This document shows, one piece after another, positions 7,113 to 15,319 of a DNA stretch of 42,872 nt. Both the position numbers and the translations under genes were made by a program. Under the pieces are notes generated by a model, which saw only the letters and a list, made by a program, of their open reading frames with translations, had not been told where the DNA came from and searched no databases. The DNA is from Bacteroidota bacterium. GTDB lineage: Bacteria > Bacteroidota > Bacteroidia > Flavobacteriales_F > PHOS-HE28. The first letter of the stretch is position 1, and each line of letters starts with the position of its first letter. The DNA lies in assembly GCA_018267055.1 (NCBI GenBank), contig JAFDZF010000174.1, positions 1 to 42,872 of the forward strand, in the 5' to 3' direction.

Positions 7113-7865
7113 CTAGGGCGGAGGGTGCTCTGAGAAAGAGCCTGCGGGAGGAAAAGCTATGACCGGCGGTTCCGTGTCGTCCCTAGTTGCAGGCGTCGGT
7201 GGTCCTTCTTCTCTGGGGTATGTTCGGTCCCAGACAGGAGCAACGGCTGGAAATCGCCTTTCTAGCTCCTCTGCCATCTTACTGTCAATCTCAATAGTGC
7301 AACCCACAATCATGTCCTGATAAGTCCTTAATTCATCGATGGTGATATTTCTTGCTCGATTTCCATTGTGAGCAACTGCACCACGGTCTGAAATGAATTG
7401 GTTGATTTGCGCATATCCTTCATCAGTCCAGAATCTGGAATATTCATCCATGCCGAAATAGGAATGGAACAACATATTCAAGTTCTCTCGATTTGGAGTA
7501 TTCAATGCCTCGGTTTTTTCTGTGGCATAGGCAAGCCACATATTCTTCCATCCATTATCTGCCAAAAGTATAGGGGATAGATCATTCTTATCCTGCTTAA
7601 TTCTTCGACTTATCGTCTTCTTTACAGCAGTGGGCAAATCGGTTGCACTAGCAGTTTGATCTTGTGCTAGGCGAATTACCTCTAACAACAAGTCTTCGTT
7701 GTATCGTTCCCATGCGGCACAGAGCATAACCATTGCACTGCGAACGAGGTATCCTAATTGTGCTTCTTCGATTCCTTGCGAATTCATGAAGTTATAATGC
7801 GCAGCAATGAGCCTACGAGCGTCAGTTCGCATTGACTGAAATGTGCCATATGCGGTGCTAGGCAT
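7113..7865 (-). CDS. HEPN-domain protein (RiboL-PSP/MAE_28990-like), 250 aa
   Basis: The opening helices, including LVRSAMVMLCAAWERYNEDL at about 40-59, match the HEPN subfamily named RiboL-PSP or MAE_28990/MAE_18760-like. The catalytic-type motif is R161-GAVA-H166, which fits R-x4-H. The C-terminal 45 residues are Pro/Glu-rich and probably disordered. Family members are metal-independent RNases or their inactive relatives, often in defence and toxin systems. The gene lies 11 bp downstream of the DUF1508 gene and is likely co-transcribed with it. Composition is strikingly AT-rich for this genome (22 of 60 bases are G or C at 7441-7500), a sign of recent transfer. Confidence 0.75.
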   Translation of the reverse strand: MPSTAYGTFQSMRTDARRLIAAHYNFMNSQGIEEAQLGYLVRSAMVMLCAAWERYNEDLLLEVIRLAQDQTASATDLPTAVKKTISRRIKQDKNDLSPILLADNGWKNMWLAYATEKTEALNTPNRENLNMLFHSYFGMDEYSRFWTDEGYAQINQFISDRGAVAHNGNRARNITIDELRTYQDMIVGCTIEIDSKMAEELERRFPAVAPVWDRTYPREEGPPTPATRDDTEPPVIAFPPAGSFSEHPPP

Positions 7866-7876
7866 CGATACTGGTC

Positions 7877-8203
7877 TTAGGCTAGGTCGATTGCATTTGC
7901 CATGAGAGCGATTCTCTTAACTGCTTCAACTCCATTATCGCATGCGTGAATTGTTGAGTATACTCCGCTCCTTCCTATTATTTCGCCGTTTGATGCGACT
8001 ATGCTGAAGTAGTATCCTGAGTGAGTTTGATGACGTCGATAGGAGGTGTCGTATGGAGCATTGCGTCTAACACTATCAATCCTCCTAAGCAATGAGGCCT
8101 TGGTGGTGTATCCTTCACTAGCCAAGATGGGCTCGCCGTTGTCTGCGAGCAATCGATATCGATATTCTCCTATTCTGTCGCGGAAGACTTGAAATGTTGC
8201 CAT
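7877..8203 (-). CDS. YegP-type protein with two DUF1508 repeats, 108 aa
   Basis: Two copies of the roughly 48-residue DUF1508 unit are visible: FQVFRDRIGEYRYRLLADNGEPILASEGYT in the first and GYYFSIVASNGEIIGRSGVY in the second, each followed by a helix. This is the YegP arrangement; the family function is not known. The ATG at 8203 is preferred to an upstream in-frame start at 8239 because the domain begins immediately. It is the first gene of a probable two-gene unit with the HEPN gene 11 bp below, and shares its AT-rich composition. DUF1508 proteins do occur alone in core genomes, so a shared job with HEPN is an inference from spacing. Confidence 0.85.
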   Translation of the reverse strand: MATFQVFRDRIGEYRYRLLADNGEPILASEGYTTKASLLRRIDSVRRNAPYDTSYRRHQTHSGYYFSIVASNGEIIGRSGVYSTIHACDNGVEAVKRIALMANAIDLA

Positions 8204-8272
8204 GTGCTTGAGAATAGAGGAGTCCTCTTTCGGTCTCAATAAAGTTTCGCTTGCAAGTTGGCGAAACTGGTC

Positions 8273-8397
8273 TTACAGCGCTCCCTTAAAGAACCGCGCT
8301 ATATACCCGGTGCTCTTCGCTACAGCTCTTCGGGCATGCCGACGAACACCACCGTGCTCTGGCTTCGCCCGCCTCAGGCCTCAGGTTGATCAGGTGA
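8273..8397 (-). pseudogene. uvrA 3'-end remnant
   Basis: The last 40 or so codons of a uvrA gene, read on the minus strand. Its end encodes STGYIARFFKGAL then a stop, against [13 protein letters not shown] at the end of the intact uvrA at 12386. Nucleotide similarity runs on through the TPEEL and GGTVVF region to about 8397, then breaks off. One base is missing near 8318-8325 compared with the intact gene, which shifts the frame, and stop codons follow upstream. The rest of uvrA is absent. It differs at many positions from the local uvrA, so it is an old duplicate or foreign in origin. Confidence 0.82.
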
Positions 8398-8486
8398 CTA
8401 CTGGCAGCCGGTCCAGCCTATGGTTTCTTCACCTGGCCTGATTCGGCATAGTACTTCTTTGCTTCGTGCAATCATCCTCACAGACG

Positions 8487-8502
8487 CTCGGCTGCGGCCG
8501 AG
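8487..8502. repeat. Hairpin CTCGGC / GCCGAG
   Basis: Six-base arms with a four-base loop, extendable by one G-T and one C-G pair. A closely similar but perfect ten-pair hairpin lies at 10634-10657, downstream of the AbiC-like gene. The shared sequence suggests a small dispersed repeat or related terminator. Confidence 0.5.
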
Positions 8503-8564
8503 TGCCCCATAGTGGGTCGTTCTTCTCCTGCATAGTCTCCGCTTTGGGCCCCGCGGAAGCGCTT

Positions 8565-8634
8565 TCACCGCATCGGCAGGATATCCCCACTCACTTCACG
8601 CACTACGCCCATAGCTGGGTCGCTGGCACTAATG
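8565..8634 (-). pseudogene. 3' end of a gliding-type C-terminal-domain gene (fragment A)
   Basis: Read on the minus strand, this encodes ASDPAMGVVREVSGDILPMR and a stop, clearly parallel to ASDPAVSGMRELSGYILLMR at the end of the intact secreted protein at 10911. Upstream of this point similarity stops where the 282-residue gene begins. The matching upstream part of the same domain is found at about 9588-9680, on the far side of that gene. Confidence 0.8.
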
Positions 8635-8642
8635 ATAGGAAG

Positions 8643-9491
8643 TCATCGATGCTTTGTCGAGGCAAGTGTTTGCAGTGACTGCATGACACGTTCATGCAAT
8701 TTCCCCTTCAAGTCATTCTTCCAAGTATCAAGGAAGTAGAACGTGTGGTGATCAGGGACCCAGCGCTTTCGGCTCTGCGGCCTATCCACCTGTTCCTTTC
8801 GGAATACATGGAAGGTTATACGGCCCGTCTCCCTGGGGTCGGCATACATGACCACGAGATCAAAGGCTTTGGTGAACTCCTTGACATTCCCATTCTGCGT
8901 TTCAGCGAACCCGAGGTTCCGCAGTCGTGCGATGGCCCATGCAAGTGACTCTTCGGTGCGTGGCGCATTTCCCCACCACAACTTGTCATCCAATAGTTCT
9001 GCCTCACTGCGCGGCCCCAGGCGATAAAGGGTCTCCCGTTCTCGTCTCGCAGCCTTGATAGCGCCCTGCTCGGCCTGATATTCCGTCTCCGCCTTCCGCG
9101 CAAACGGAAGCCAACTTCCTTTAGCGAGTTCGAATACGGCATTCAGGACGTCACATTGGTGCGCGTTACCCTCGCCCAACAGGTGCCTTCGCAAGCCGTC
9201 AGGCAGTTTGAAGCCTTCAGCATATGGGCCGGATGTGCTGCGTTTGCACAAGGGACAATTCACGCGCGGGCCTGAATAATGAGTCTCCACAGCGAGCGGC
9301 CAAGCGAGCTCGATCACGGATCCGGCCAAGGCCTCTTCCCATTTCCGCGCCTCTTCCCGCGTTTTTAGGCTATAGTAGGTATCGGCTTGAACAAGGATAG
9401 GCTCGGGTAGCAAGTGCAAGATCGTGTGACGTGCACTCCAGAGCTCGCTCTCAAGTTGTCGGATCTTTTCGTCTCGAGGATCAGTCCACAT
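8643..9491 (-). CDS. Hypothetical protein with a zinc-finger-like motif, 282 aa
   Basis: I do not recognise this family. An N-terminal helix (about 1-28) is followed by CPLCKRS near residues 79-85 and then His residues in GLRRHLLGEGNAHQC, a spacing compatible with a C2H2- or C2HC-type zinc site. The middle is charged and helical (AKGSWLPFARKAETEYQAEQ), and the end is basic and aromatic. No signal or membrane segment is present. The gene lies exactly between two pieces of a decayed gliding-domain gene (8565-8634 and about 9588-9680), so it appears to have arrived by insertion. Composition is moderately GC-rich. The zinc finger suggests nucleic-acid or protein binding, but no activity can be named. 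Confidence 0.7.
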   Translation of the reverse strand: MWTDPRDEKIRQLESELWSARHTILHLLPEPILVQADTYYSLKTREEARKWEEALAGSVIELAWPLAVETHYSGPRVNCPLCKRSTSGPYAEGFKLPDGLRRHLLGEGNAHQCDVLNAVFELAKGSWLPFARKAETEYQAEQGAIKAARRERETLYRLGPRSEAELLDDKLWWGNAPRTEESLAWAIARLRNLGFAETQNGNVKEFTKAFDLVVMYADPRETGRITFHVFRKEQVDRPQSRKRWVPDHHTFYFLDTWKNDLKGKLHERVMQSLQTLASTKHR

Positions 9492-9587
9492 ACTTGATGA
9501 CAGTTATAGGATACCCAATAGTATGAACTCCTGTGCCCGATCCCTGATGCGAGCGTCCTCCCCCCGTTGTTCAGTGCTCTTCCTCGC

Positions 9588-9680
9588 CGCAGGTCATTGA
9601 TGCCATCGCCATTGGGGGGGAAGGCATCGGACGCGTCCACCGGCGTGCGGCAGGCATCGGTGACGATGGTGGAGGGGGGC
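9588..9680 (-). pseudogene. Gliding-type C-terminal-domain gene, fragment B
   Basis: On the minus strand this encodes TDACRTPVDASDAF followed by PPNGDGINDLR, matching TDACRTPVYAPDAF and TPNGDGINDVW of the intact gene at about 11137-11212. After GINDL the similarity ends and sequence leading to the 282-residue gene begins; the final codons of the domain reappear at 8565-8634. About 55-60 codons of the domain are missing. The plus-strand gene that follows probably begins at 9705, and a longer reading of it from 9567 would run antisense through this scrap. Confidence 0.8.
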
Positions 9681-9704
9681 GGTGCGTCACAAAATCACTA
9701 CATC

Positions 9705-10610
9705 ATGGACCGCCCGACCGATGAAAAACTAATGAGGGTCTACCATACGTTGGATCGCGTAGCGCCGATACTTTGGCCCATGTTCTGGGTGTTATTGAGC
9801 ATCACCCTTGCCATTGTTCTTGTCTTCGGAGGGCTATTGGTAAAGCACCAGAGCATTGGCTGGTCCGGTCTGGACCTGGGTGCGACGTCGGCCACAGGAA
9901 CCTTTTGGGGGGGCGTGTTGGGCCCCTTGATCGGTGGGATTTCTTCGGTGCTTCTCATCATCACACTCTTGTTCCAGGCGAAGGAGTATGAGCTTTCGAG
10001 GGAGGAGCTGATTAAATCAGTGGCGGCGCAGGCCGATTCTGCACGAGCACACGAGCAACAAAAGGTCCTTTTGCAAGAACAGGTCGCGGACGCCAAGCGA
10101 GAGTCCAATCTGAACATGATCACATTGAGCATCCGGGAATTAAAAGAGGATGCCCGATCATTGGCGTCTGAGGGATTTGGTATTGCTGTATCCGGATTTT
10201 CCTCATTGGTTGCGAGCATTCATCGGTATGTATATGACAACCAAGCGGTGATCGTGGGCCGCGACTTCAACCAAGCAGGGAAACACATGTCCGTCATCTA
10301 CGTGGCCGTGGCGAAGGTCATCCTCATCGCGGATCGTGCACAACGGCTGTATGATGAGATCGGTACACTTGATCTGCCTCCTACCCAACGGACGATCCGG
10401 AAGGCGGATCTGATCATGTTCATCAAGACAGAGCTTACCCGCTTGAACACCGTTGCATTATTGTGGGAGATCCATCAGGCCATGGAGAACGCAAGGACCG
10501 AGTATCCAGGCAGCTTGAAATATCGGCAGCTTGCTACCGAACACTTGAAATCAACTGTGGACCGATTGATGGCATTCTCCAATATGGATTTCATTACGCT
10601 CAACCCGTAG
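9705..10610 (+). CDS. Membrane protein resembling putative phage abortive-infection protein
   Basis: The 301-residue protein has two N-terminal membrane helices (about 20-43 and 67-89), with GTFWGGVLGPLIGG between them, then a coiled coil (EYELSREELIKSVAAQADS, about 94-112 and on to 135) and a helical cytoplasmic part. This layout matches the putative phage abortive-infection family (PF16872, PutAbiC-like), by recall, not by a search. The ATG at 9705 is preferred; the in-frame start at 9567 would translate an antisense pseudogene stretch. The gene is less GC-rich than the core, stands alone, and is followed by a cluster of hairpins. Alternative: a membrane-anchored coiled-coil protein of unrelated role. 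Confidence 0.6.
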   Translation: MDRPTDEKLMRVYHTLDRVAPILWPMFWVLLSITLAIVLVFGGLLVKHQSIGWSGLDLGATSATGTFWGGVLGPLIGGISSVLLIITLLFQAKEYELSREELIKSVAAQADSARAHEQQKVLLQEQVADAKRESNLNMITLSIRELKEDARSLASEGFGIAVSGFSSLVASIHRYVYDNQAVIVGRDFNQAGKHMSVIYVAVAKVILIADRAQRLYDEIGTLDLPPTQRTIRKADLIMFIKTELTRLNTVALLWEIHQAMENARTEYPGSLKYRQLATEHLKSTVDRLMAFSNMDFITLNP

Positions 10611-10633
10611 GGCTACTTCTTCTTCCCCTGACC

Positions 10634-10657
10634 GGCACTCGGCTCCGGCCGAGTGCC
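10634..10657. terminator. Hairpin after the AbiC-like gene
   Basis: A perfect ten-pair stem (GGCACTCGGC with GCCGAGTGCC) and four-base loop, 24 bp past the stop codon. There is no T-run on either side, so termination is likely but not typical. It resembles the hairpin at 8487-8502. Confidence 0.5.
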
Positions 10658-10751
10658 TCGGAGTTCCGGCTAGAAGCGGGCTCCGGGGTGATTCGATCAC
10701 AGCCTTACACATTCATTCGGCTCGGCCAAGCAGAGCCCTGGCTCGGTCCAC

Positions 10752-10775
10752 GGTTTGGGCGGTTCGTTCCAAACC
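10752..10775. repeat. Inverted repeat GGTTTGG / CCAAACC
   Basis: Seven-base perfect arms and a ten-base centre, in the 300-bp gene-free gap between the AbiC-like gene and the gliding-domain gene. It is the second of three hairpins in that gap. Confidence 0.5.
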
Positions 10776-10821
10776 CCGTACCCATGGCAACGCTAGCACG
10801 AGCAATGCCGGCCCGTCCAAC

Positions 10822-10893
10822 CGTCATCGCGAGCCCGGAGGGCGAAGCGATCGGTGATAAGATCGCTTCGGCGCTTCGCGCTTCGCGATGACG
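10822..10893. repeat. REP-like inverted repeat CGTCATCGCGA ... TCGCGATGACG
   Basis: Long imperfect arms: CGTCATCGCGAG and GCGAAGCGATC on the left, GATCGCTTCG and TCGCGATGACG on the right. The GCGAAGCGATC/GATCGCTTCGC core resembles REP-type palindromes that are dispersed in many genomes and MAGs. No further copy was noticed in this window. With the two hairpins before it, this fills the gap 10611-10910, which holds no supported gene. Confidence 0.65.
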
Positions 10894-10910
10894 TTAGGGG
10901 CGTTCGGACC

Positions 10911-12311
10911 TCACCGCATCAGCAGAATATATCCGCTCAGCTCCCGCATCCCACTCACAGCCGGATCACTGGCCCGCCCCCGCCAGGGGTAAAGGCCTGG
11001 GGGCATGGGAGCGCCGTCCACGGTGCCGTCCCACGCATCGGCCGCTTCCGCGCCTGTGCGGAGCACCCGGCCCCAGCGGTCGTAGACGCTCCACGCGATC
11101 GCCGCGCCCGGGTTGGCGCGCCATACCGGCCGCCACACATCGTTGATGCCGTCGCCGTTGGGGGTGAAGGCATCGGGCGCATACACCGGCGTGCGGCAGG
11201 CATCGGTAACGGTGATGGCGGCGGACGCAGCGCAATGCTCCGGCGCGTGGGCCTGCAGGGTGTAGGTGCCGGCGGCGTCCACGAGCAGTTCCGCGGTGGT
11301 GTCGCCGGTGGACCACTGCACCTGGGCAGCGGGCGGCTGCACCTGGGCCTGCAACAATAGGCGGGGGGTGCGGCAGAAGTCCACCGTAGTGTCCGGGGGC
11401 AGGGCCAGGGCCACCGGCGTGCCGGCCCGCACCACCAGGGTATCGGTGAGCGGGCATATGTCGTCCACCAGCTGCACGCTGTAGGTGCCGGCGGTATCCA
11501 CGTGGATGGAGGGGCCCGTGGCGCCCGTGGACCACCGGTAGTCCGCGCCGGGAACCGGGTCCAGCACGTGCAGGGTGGCGGCTTCGCAGAGGAGGAGGTC
11601 CGGGCCGAGCAGGGGCCGGGGCACGTGCCGCACGCGCACATCGTCCACATAGTAATAGCTGAACCAGGCGCCGGACCCGGTGGGCGGCATGGGCGCATAG
11701 CCCGTGGTGGCGCCGGTGTGGAAGTTGCCGATGGTGAGGCAGGCATAGGCGGAGTCCGCCGTGAAGCAGCCTTGGATGCGCATCCAGCCGCTGGTGTCGC
11801 TCAGCAGGGTCAGCGCCGTGTGGGCCACCTGCGGCGTGGCCGTGATGGTGAGCATGTCGGCGCGGTGCGGCGGCTGCACGCTGAACAGCGCGCCGATGTC
11901 GTTCACCGCATAGGCCGAGATGTCCGCGAGGTTCACGAAGAATTCGACCGCATAGGCCTCCCCGGGCACCAGGGGGGCGGCCAGCGGATGGCTGGCGTAT
12001 TCGTGGATGTCCGAAAGGGCGGTGTTCTCCGGGCCGTTGAAGCCGATGAAGCCCGCGTAGCCGGTGCCGCCGTGCGCGGGCTGGTGGCCGAACAGGTTGG
12101 TGGGCACGCTCACGGTGAAGGGGGCCCCCTGGCAGGCATTGAAGTAATCGGTGGATCCCGTGGTGGGCGGCGCCCAGCCGGTGGCGTGGTCCAGCTCGCC
12201 CATGAAGGCCGGACAGGCATCCCACTGCTCGAAGCCGCCATTGGGCACCAGCTCCTGCGCCCGCGCGGGGAGGAGGCCGCAGGCCGCGAGCAGGAGAGCG
12301 AACGGGCGCAC
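10911..12311 (-). CDS. Secreted protein with gliding-motility C-terminal domain
   Basis: A type IX secretion cargo of 466 aa. It starts with a signal peptide (about 1-18, cleavage after PARA before QELV), then a jelly-roll-like domain opening with LVPNGGFEQWDACP that often binds carbohydrate or the cell surface, with WFSYYYVDDVRV at its end (about 205). Two PKD/Ig-like stretches follow (YRWSTGATGPSI, VQWSTGDTTAEL). The last 90 residues are the gliding-associated C-terminal domain: FTPNGDGINDVW, VYDRWGRVL, AWDG and GLYPWRG are the standard motifs. The start is GTG. It lies 74 bp downstream of uvrA on the same strand. The domain ends in GYILLMR. Partial relatives of its C-terminus lie at 8565 and 9588. 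Confidence 0.88.
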   Translation of the reverse strand: MRPFALLLAACGLLPARAQELVPNGGFEQWDACPAFMGELDHATGWAPPTTGSTDYFNACQGAPFTVSVPTNLFGHQPAHGGTGYAGFIGFNGPENTALSDIHEYASHPLAAPLVPGEAYAVEFFVNLADISAYAVNDIGALFSVQPPHRADMLTITATPQVAHTALTLLSDTSGWMRIQGCFTADSAYACLTIGNFHTGATTGYAPMPPTGSGAWFSYYYVDDVRVRHVPRPLLGPDLLLCEAATLHVLDPVPGADYRWSTGATGPSIHVDTAGTYSVQLVDDICPLTDTLVVRAGTPVALALPPDTTVDFCRTPRLLLQAQVQPPAAQVQWSTGDTTAELLVDAAGTYTLQAHAPEHCAASAAITVTDACRTPVYAPDAFTPNGDGINDVWRPVWRANPGAAIAWSVYDRWGRVLRTGAEAADAWDGTVDGAPMPPGLYPWRGRASDPAVSGMRELSGYILLMR

Positions 12312-12385
12312 GGGGGGAAGACAGGGGAGGGCCGTGGGGGCGTTGCCCCGGCGCGCGTCAAGAGCGCTTCGGCCTCGCGCTGCCG

Positions 12386-15271
12386 CTAGAGCGCGGCCTT
12401 CAGGAACTGCGCCGTATGCCCGGTGCTCTGGGCCACCAGCTCTTCGGGCGTGCCGGTGAACACCACCGTGCCGCCGGCGTCGCCGGCCTCGGGCCCCAGG
12501 TCGATCACGTGGTCGGCCGAGGCGATCACCTCCTGGTTGTGCTCGATCACCAGCACGCTGTGGCCGTTCGCGATCAGCGCGTTCAGCGCCTTCAGCAGCT
12601 TGGCGATGTCGTGGAAGTGCAGGCCGGTGGTGGGCTCATCGAAGATGAAGAGCGTGGGCTTCTCCTCCTGCCCCTTGGTCAGGAACGAGGCCAGCTTGAT
12701 GCGCTGCGCCTCGCCGCCGCTGAGGGTGCTGCTGCTCTGGCCCAGCTTCACATAGCCCAGGCCGGTCTCCTGCAGGGGCTGCAGCTTGTCGATGACGCGC
12801 TTGATGGCGTTGTGCTTGCCCAGGTGCGCATGGAAGAAGGCCAGCGCATCGTCCACGGTGAGGTCCAGCAGCTCGGCCACGTCCTTCCCCTGGAACTTCA
12901 CGTCCAGGATCTCCTCCTTGAAGCGCTTGCCGTGGCAGGCCTCGCAGCGCAGGCTGATGTCGGCCATGAACTGCATCTCGATGTGCACCTCGCCTTCACC
13001 CTGGCACACCTCGCAGCGCCCGCCGTCCACATTGAAGCTGAAGAACGAGGGCTTGTAGCCGCGCACGCGGGCCACCTCCTGCTCGCTGTACAGCTGGCGG
13101 ATCTCGTCGTAGGCCTTCACATAGGTCACCGGGTTGCTGCGCGAGGAGCGGCCGATGGGGTTCTGGTCCACCAGCTCCACGGCCTGGATGCGCCCGATGT
13201 CGCCGGTGAGGGCCTTGAACTCGCCCGGGCGCTCGCTGAAGTTCTCCAGCTCGCGGCGCAGGGCGGGGTAGAGGATGCGCTTCACCAGGGTGGTCTTGCC
13301 GCTGCCGCTTACGCCGGTGACCACCGTGAGCATGTTCAGCGGGAAGGCCACGTCGATGTCCTTCAGGTTGTTCTCGCGGGCGCCCTTCACCGTGATGGTG
13401 TCGCGCACGGCCTTGCGGCGGGCGGGGCGGGCGATGCGGAGGCGGCCGGTGAGGTATTGCGCCGTCAGGCTGTCGCTGTCCATCAGCTCGGCGTGGGTGC
13501 CGCTGAACACCACCTCGCCGCCGTGCGAGCCCGCCTCGGGCCCCATGTCGATGATGTGGTCGGCGGCGCGCATCACCTCTTCGTCGTGCTCCACCACGAT
13601 CACCGTATTGCCCAGGTCGCGCAGCTGCTTCAGCACGTCGATCAGGCGGTGGGTATCGCGCGGGTGCAGGCCGATGCTGGGCTCGTCCAGGATGTACATG
13701 CTGCCCACCAGGCTGCTGCCCAGGGAGGTGGCCAGGTCGATGCGCTGCGTTTCGCCGCCGCTCAGGGTGTTGCTGCGGCGGTCCAGGGTGAGGTAGCCCA
13801 CGCCCACGTCGGCGAGGTAGCGCAGGCGGTTGGTGATCTCCTTCAGCAGGCGCTCGGCCACGGTGCGGTCGTGCGCGTTCAGGTCGATGCCCTGGAAGAA
13901 GGCCAGCGCCTCCGCGATGGGCAGGTGCACCAGCTCGGTGATGTCGCGGCCGGCCACCTTCACGTAGCGGGCCTCCTGCTTCAGGCGGGTGCCGTGGCAG
14001 AGGGTGCAGGTGGTCTTGCCGCGGTAGCGGCTGGCCAGCACGCGGTACTGGATCTTGTAGCTCTTCTGCTCGCAGTACTGGAAGAAGGCATCGATGCCGT
14101 GCACGCCCCGGGCGCCGTTCCAGAGCAGCTTGCGCTGGGCCTCGGTCAGTTCGCGGTAGGGGCGGTGGATGGGGAAGTCGTGCGTGGCGGCGGCCTTGAT
14201 GAAATCGTCCTTCCCCTCGCTCAGCTTCTCGCCGCGCCAGGGGGCCACCGCATCGTCGTACACGGAAAGCGTCTTGTCCGGGATCACCAGGTCGGCATCG
14301 ATGCCGATGATGTTGCCGTAGCCCTCGCAGCGCGGGCAGGCGCCCACGGGGTCGTTGAAGCTGAAGAGGTTCGGTGTGGGCTCCTCGAAGGTGATGCCGT
14401 CCAGCTCGAAGCGGTCGCTGAAGGTGAGGCGCTTGGGCTTGCCCTTGCCGTCCTCGCCCAGGAGCACGCATTCGCCCTGGCCCTCGAAGAAGGCCGTTTC
14501 GGCGCTGTCGGCCACGCGGCCCTCCACCTCCTCGTTGCCGGGGTCCACGGTGATGCGGTCCAGCACCAGGTGCCAGGGGCCGGCGGCCAGCTTCTTGGCG
14601 ATCAGCAGGTCGTCGATGCGCTGCACGTCGGTGCCGTCGTGCACGCGGGCATAGCCCTGCTGCTGCAGCACGTCCAGGTGCTCGCGCAGGGTGCGCCCCG
14701 CGGGCAGGTGGATGGGGCTGAGGAGCAGCACGGTGCCGTCCTTGGGGAAACTGTTGGCGCCGGCCACCACGTCCTCCACGGTGTCGCGCTTCACCTCGCG
14801 GCCGGTCACCGGGCTGTAGGTGCGGCCCACGCGGGCGAAGAGCAGCTTCAGGTGGTCGTACACCTCGGTGCTGGTGCCCACGGTGCTCCGCGGGTTGCTC
14901 GTCATCACCTTCTGCTCGATGGCGATGGCGGGGCTGATGCCGGTGATGCGGTCCACATCGGGCTTCTCCAGGCGCCCCATGAACTGGCGGGCGTAGCTGC
15001 TGAGGCTCACCACGTAGCGGCGCTGGCCCTCGGCGTAGAGGGTGTCGAAGGCCAGGGAGCTTTTCCCGCTGCCGCTCAGGCCGGTGATCACCACCAGCTT
15101 GCCGCGCGGGATGTCCACGTCGATGTTCTTCAGGTTGTGCACGCGGGCGCCGCGCACGCCGATGGCACCCGTAAGGGCGCGGCGCAGGGCGGCTCCCGCA
15201 CCGTCGGGAGAAGGCTTCACCGGGGCGGGGCGGCCGGTGGCGGGCGTTTTCGTGTCGATGGGGGCAGGCAA
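12386..15271 (-). CDS. uvrA: Excinuclease ABC subunit A
   Basis: UvrA is the damage-recognition ATPase of nucleotide excision repair. The sequence shows two ABC modules: Walker [10 protein letters not shown] at about 64-72 and GVSGSGKTT in the second half; signature segments LSGGETQRI and LSGGEAQRI; Walker [13 protein letters not shown] and [11 protein letters not shown]. Zinc-binding pairs are visible (CPRC, CTLC, then CEVC and CEAC). I propose the TTG at 15271 as start, giving 961 aa, near the usual 940-960; the ATG at 15379 would add 36 unmatched residues. Support: a TAAATTCG box ends eight bases upstream of this TTG, the spacing seen at other genes here. It is divergent from the ECF sigma gene. 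Confidence 0.95.
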   Translation of the reverse strand: MPAPIDTKTPATGRPAPVKPSPDGAGAALRRALTGAIGVRGARVHNLKNIDVDIPRGKLVVITGLSGSGKSSLAFDTLYAEGQRRYVVSLSSYARQFMGRLEKPDVDRITGISPAIAIEQKVMTSNPRSTVGTSTEVYDHLKLLFARVGRTYSPVTGREVKRDTVEDVVAGANSFPKDGTVLLLSPIHLPAGRTLREHLDVLQQQGYARVHDGTDVQRIDDLLIAKKLAAGPWHLVLDRITVDPGNEEVEGRVADSAETAFFEGQGECVLLGEDGKGKPKRLTFSDRFELDGITFEEPTPNLFSFNDPVGACPRCEGYGNIIGIDADLVIPDKTLSVYDDAVAPWRGEKLSEGKDDFIKAAATHDFPIHRPYRELTEAQRKLLWNGARGVHGIDAFFQYCEQKSYKIQYRVLASRYRGKTTCTLCHGTRLKQEARYVKVAGRDITELVHLPIAEALAFFQGIDLNAHDRTVAERLLKEITNRLRYLADVGVGYLTLDRRSNTLSGGETQRIDLATSLGSSLVGSMYILDEPSIGLHPRDTHRLIDVLKQLRDLGNTVIVVEHDEEVMRAADHIIDMGPEAGSHGGEVVFSGTHAELMDSDSLTAQYLTGRLRIARPARRKAVRDTITVKGARENNLKDIDVAFPLNMLTVVTGVSGSGKTTLVKRILYPALRRELENFSERPGEFKALTGDIGRIQAVELVDQNPIGRSSRSNPVTYVKAYDEIRQLYSEQEVARVRGYKPSFFSFNVDGGRCEVCQGEGEVHIEMQFMADISLRCEACHGKRFKEEILDVKFQGKDVAELLDLTVDDALAFFHAHLGKHNAIKRVIDKLQPLQETGLGYVKLGQSSSTLSGGEAQRIKLASFLTKGQEEKPTLFIFDEPTTGLHFHDIAKLLKALNALIANGHSVLVIEHNQEVIASADHVIDLGPEAGDAGGTVVFTGTPEELVAQSTGHTAQFLKAAL

Positions 15272-15279
15272 AGGCGGCG

Positions 15280-15287
15280 CGAATTTA
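15280..15287 (-). promoter_or_regulatory. Putative -7 box for uvrA
   Basis: TAAATTCG on the minus strand, one mismatch to TAnnTTTG, eight bases before the proposed TTG start at 15271. It falls inside the longer 15379 reading, which would be odd for a promoter and supports the shorter protein. Confidence 0.45.
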
Positions 15288-15319
15288 GTCAGCGGTGGGC
15301 GGGAGGCCGAGGATCCGCG

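Noticed and set aside
8643-9587. Insertion sequence carrying the 282-residue gene
   Set aside because: No transposase motif (DDE, HUH or serine/tyrosine recombinase) and no terminal inverted repeats longer than six bases were found at the junctions.
10463-10891. 142-codon frame overlapping the end of the AbiC-like gene and the hairpin cluster
   Set aside because: It runs out of frame with the AbiC-like gene, through inverted repeats, and has no family pattern.
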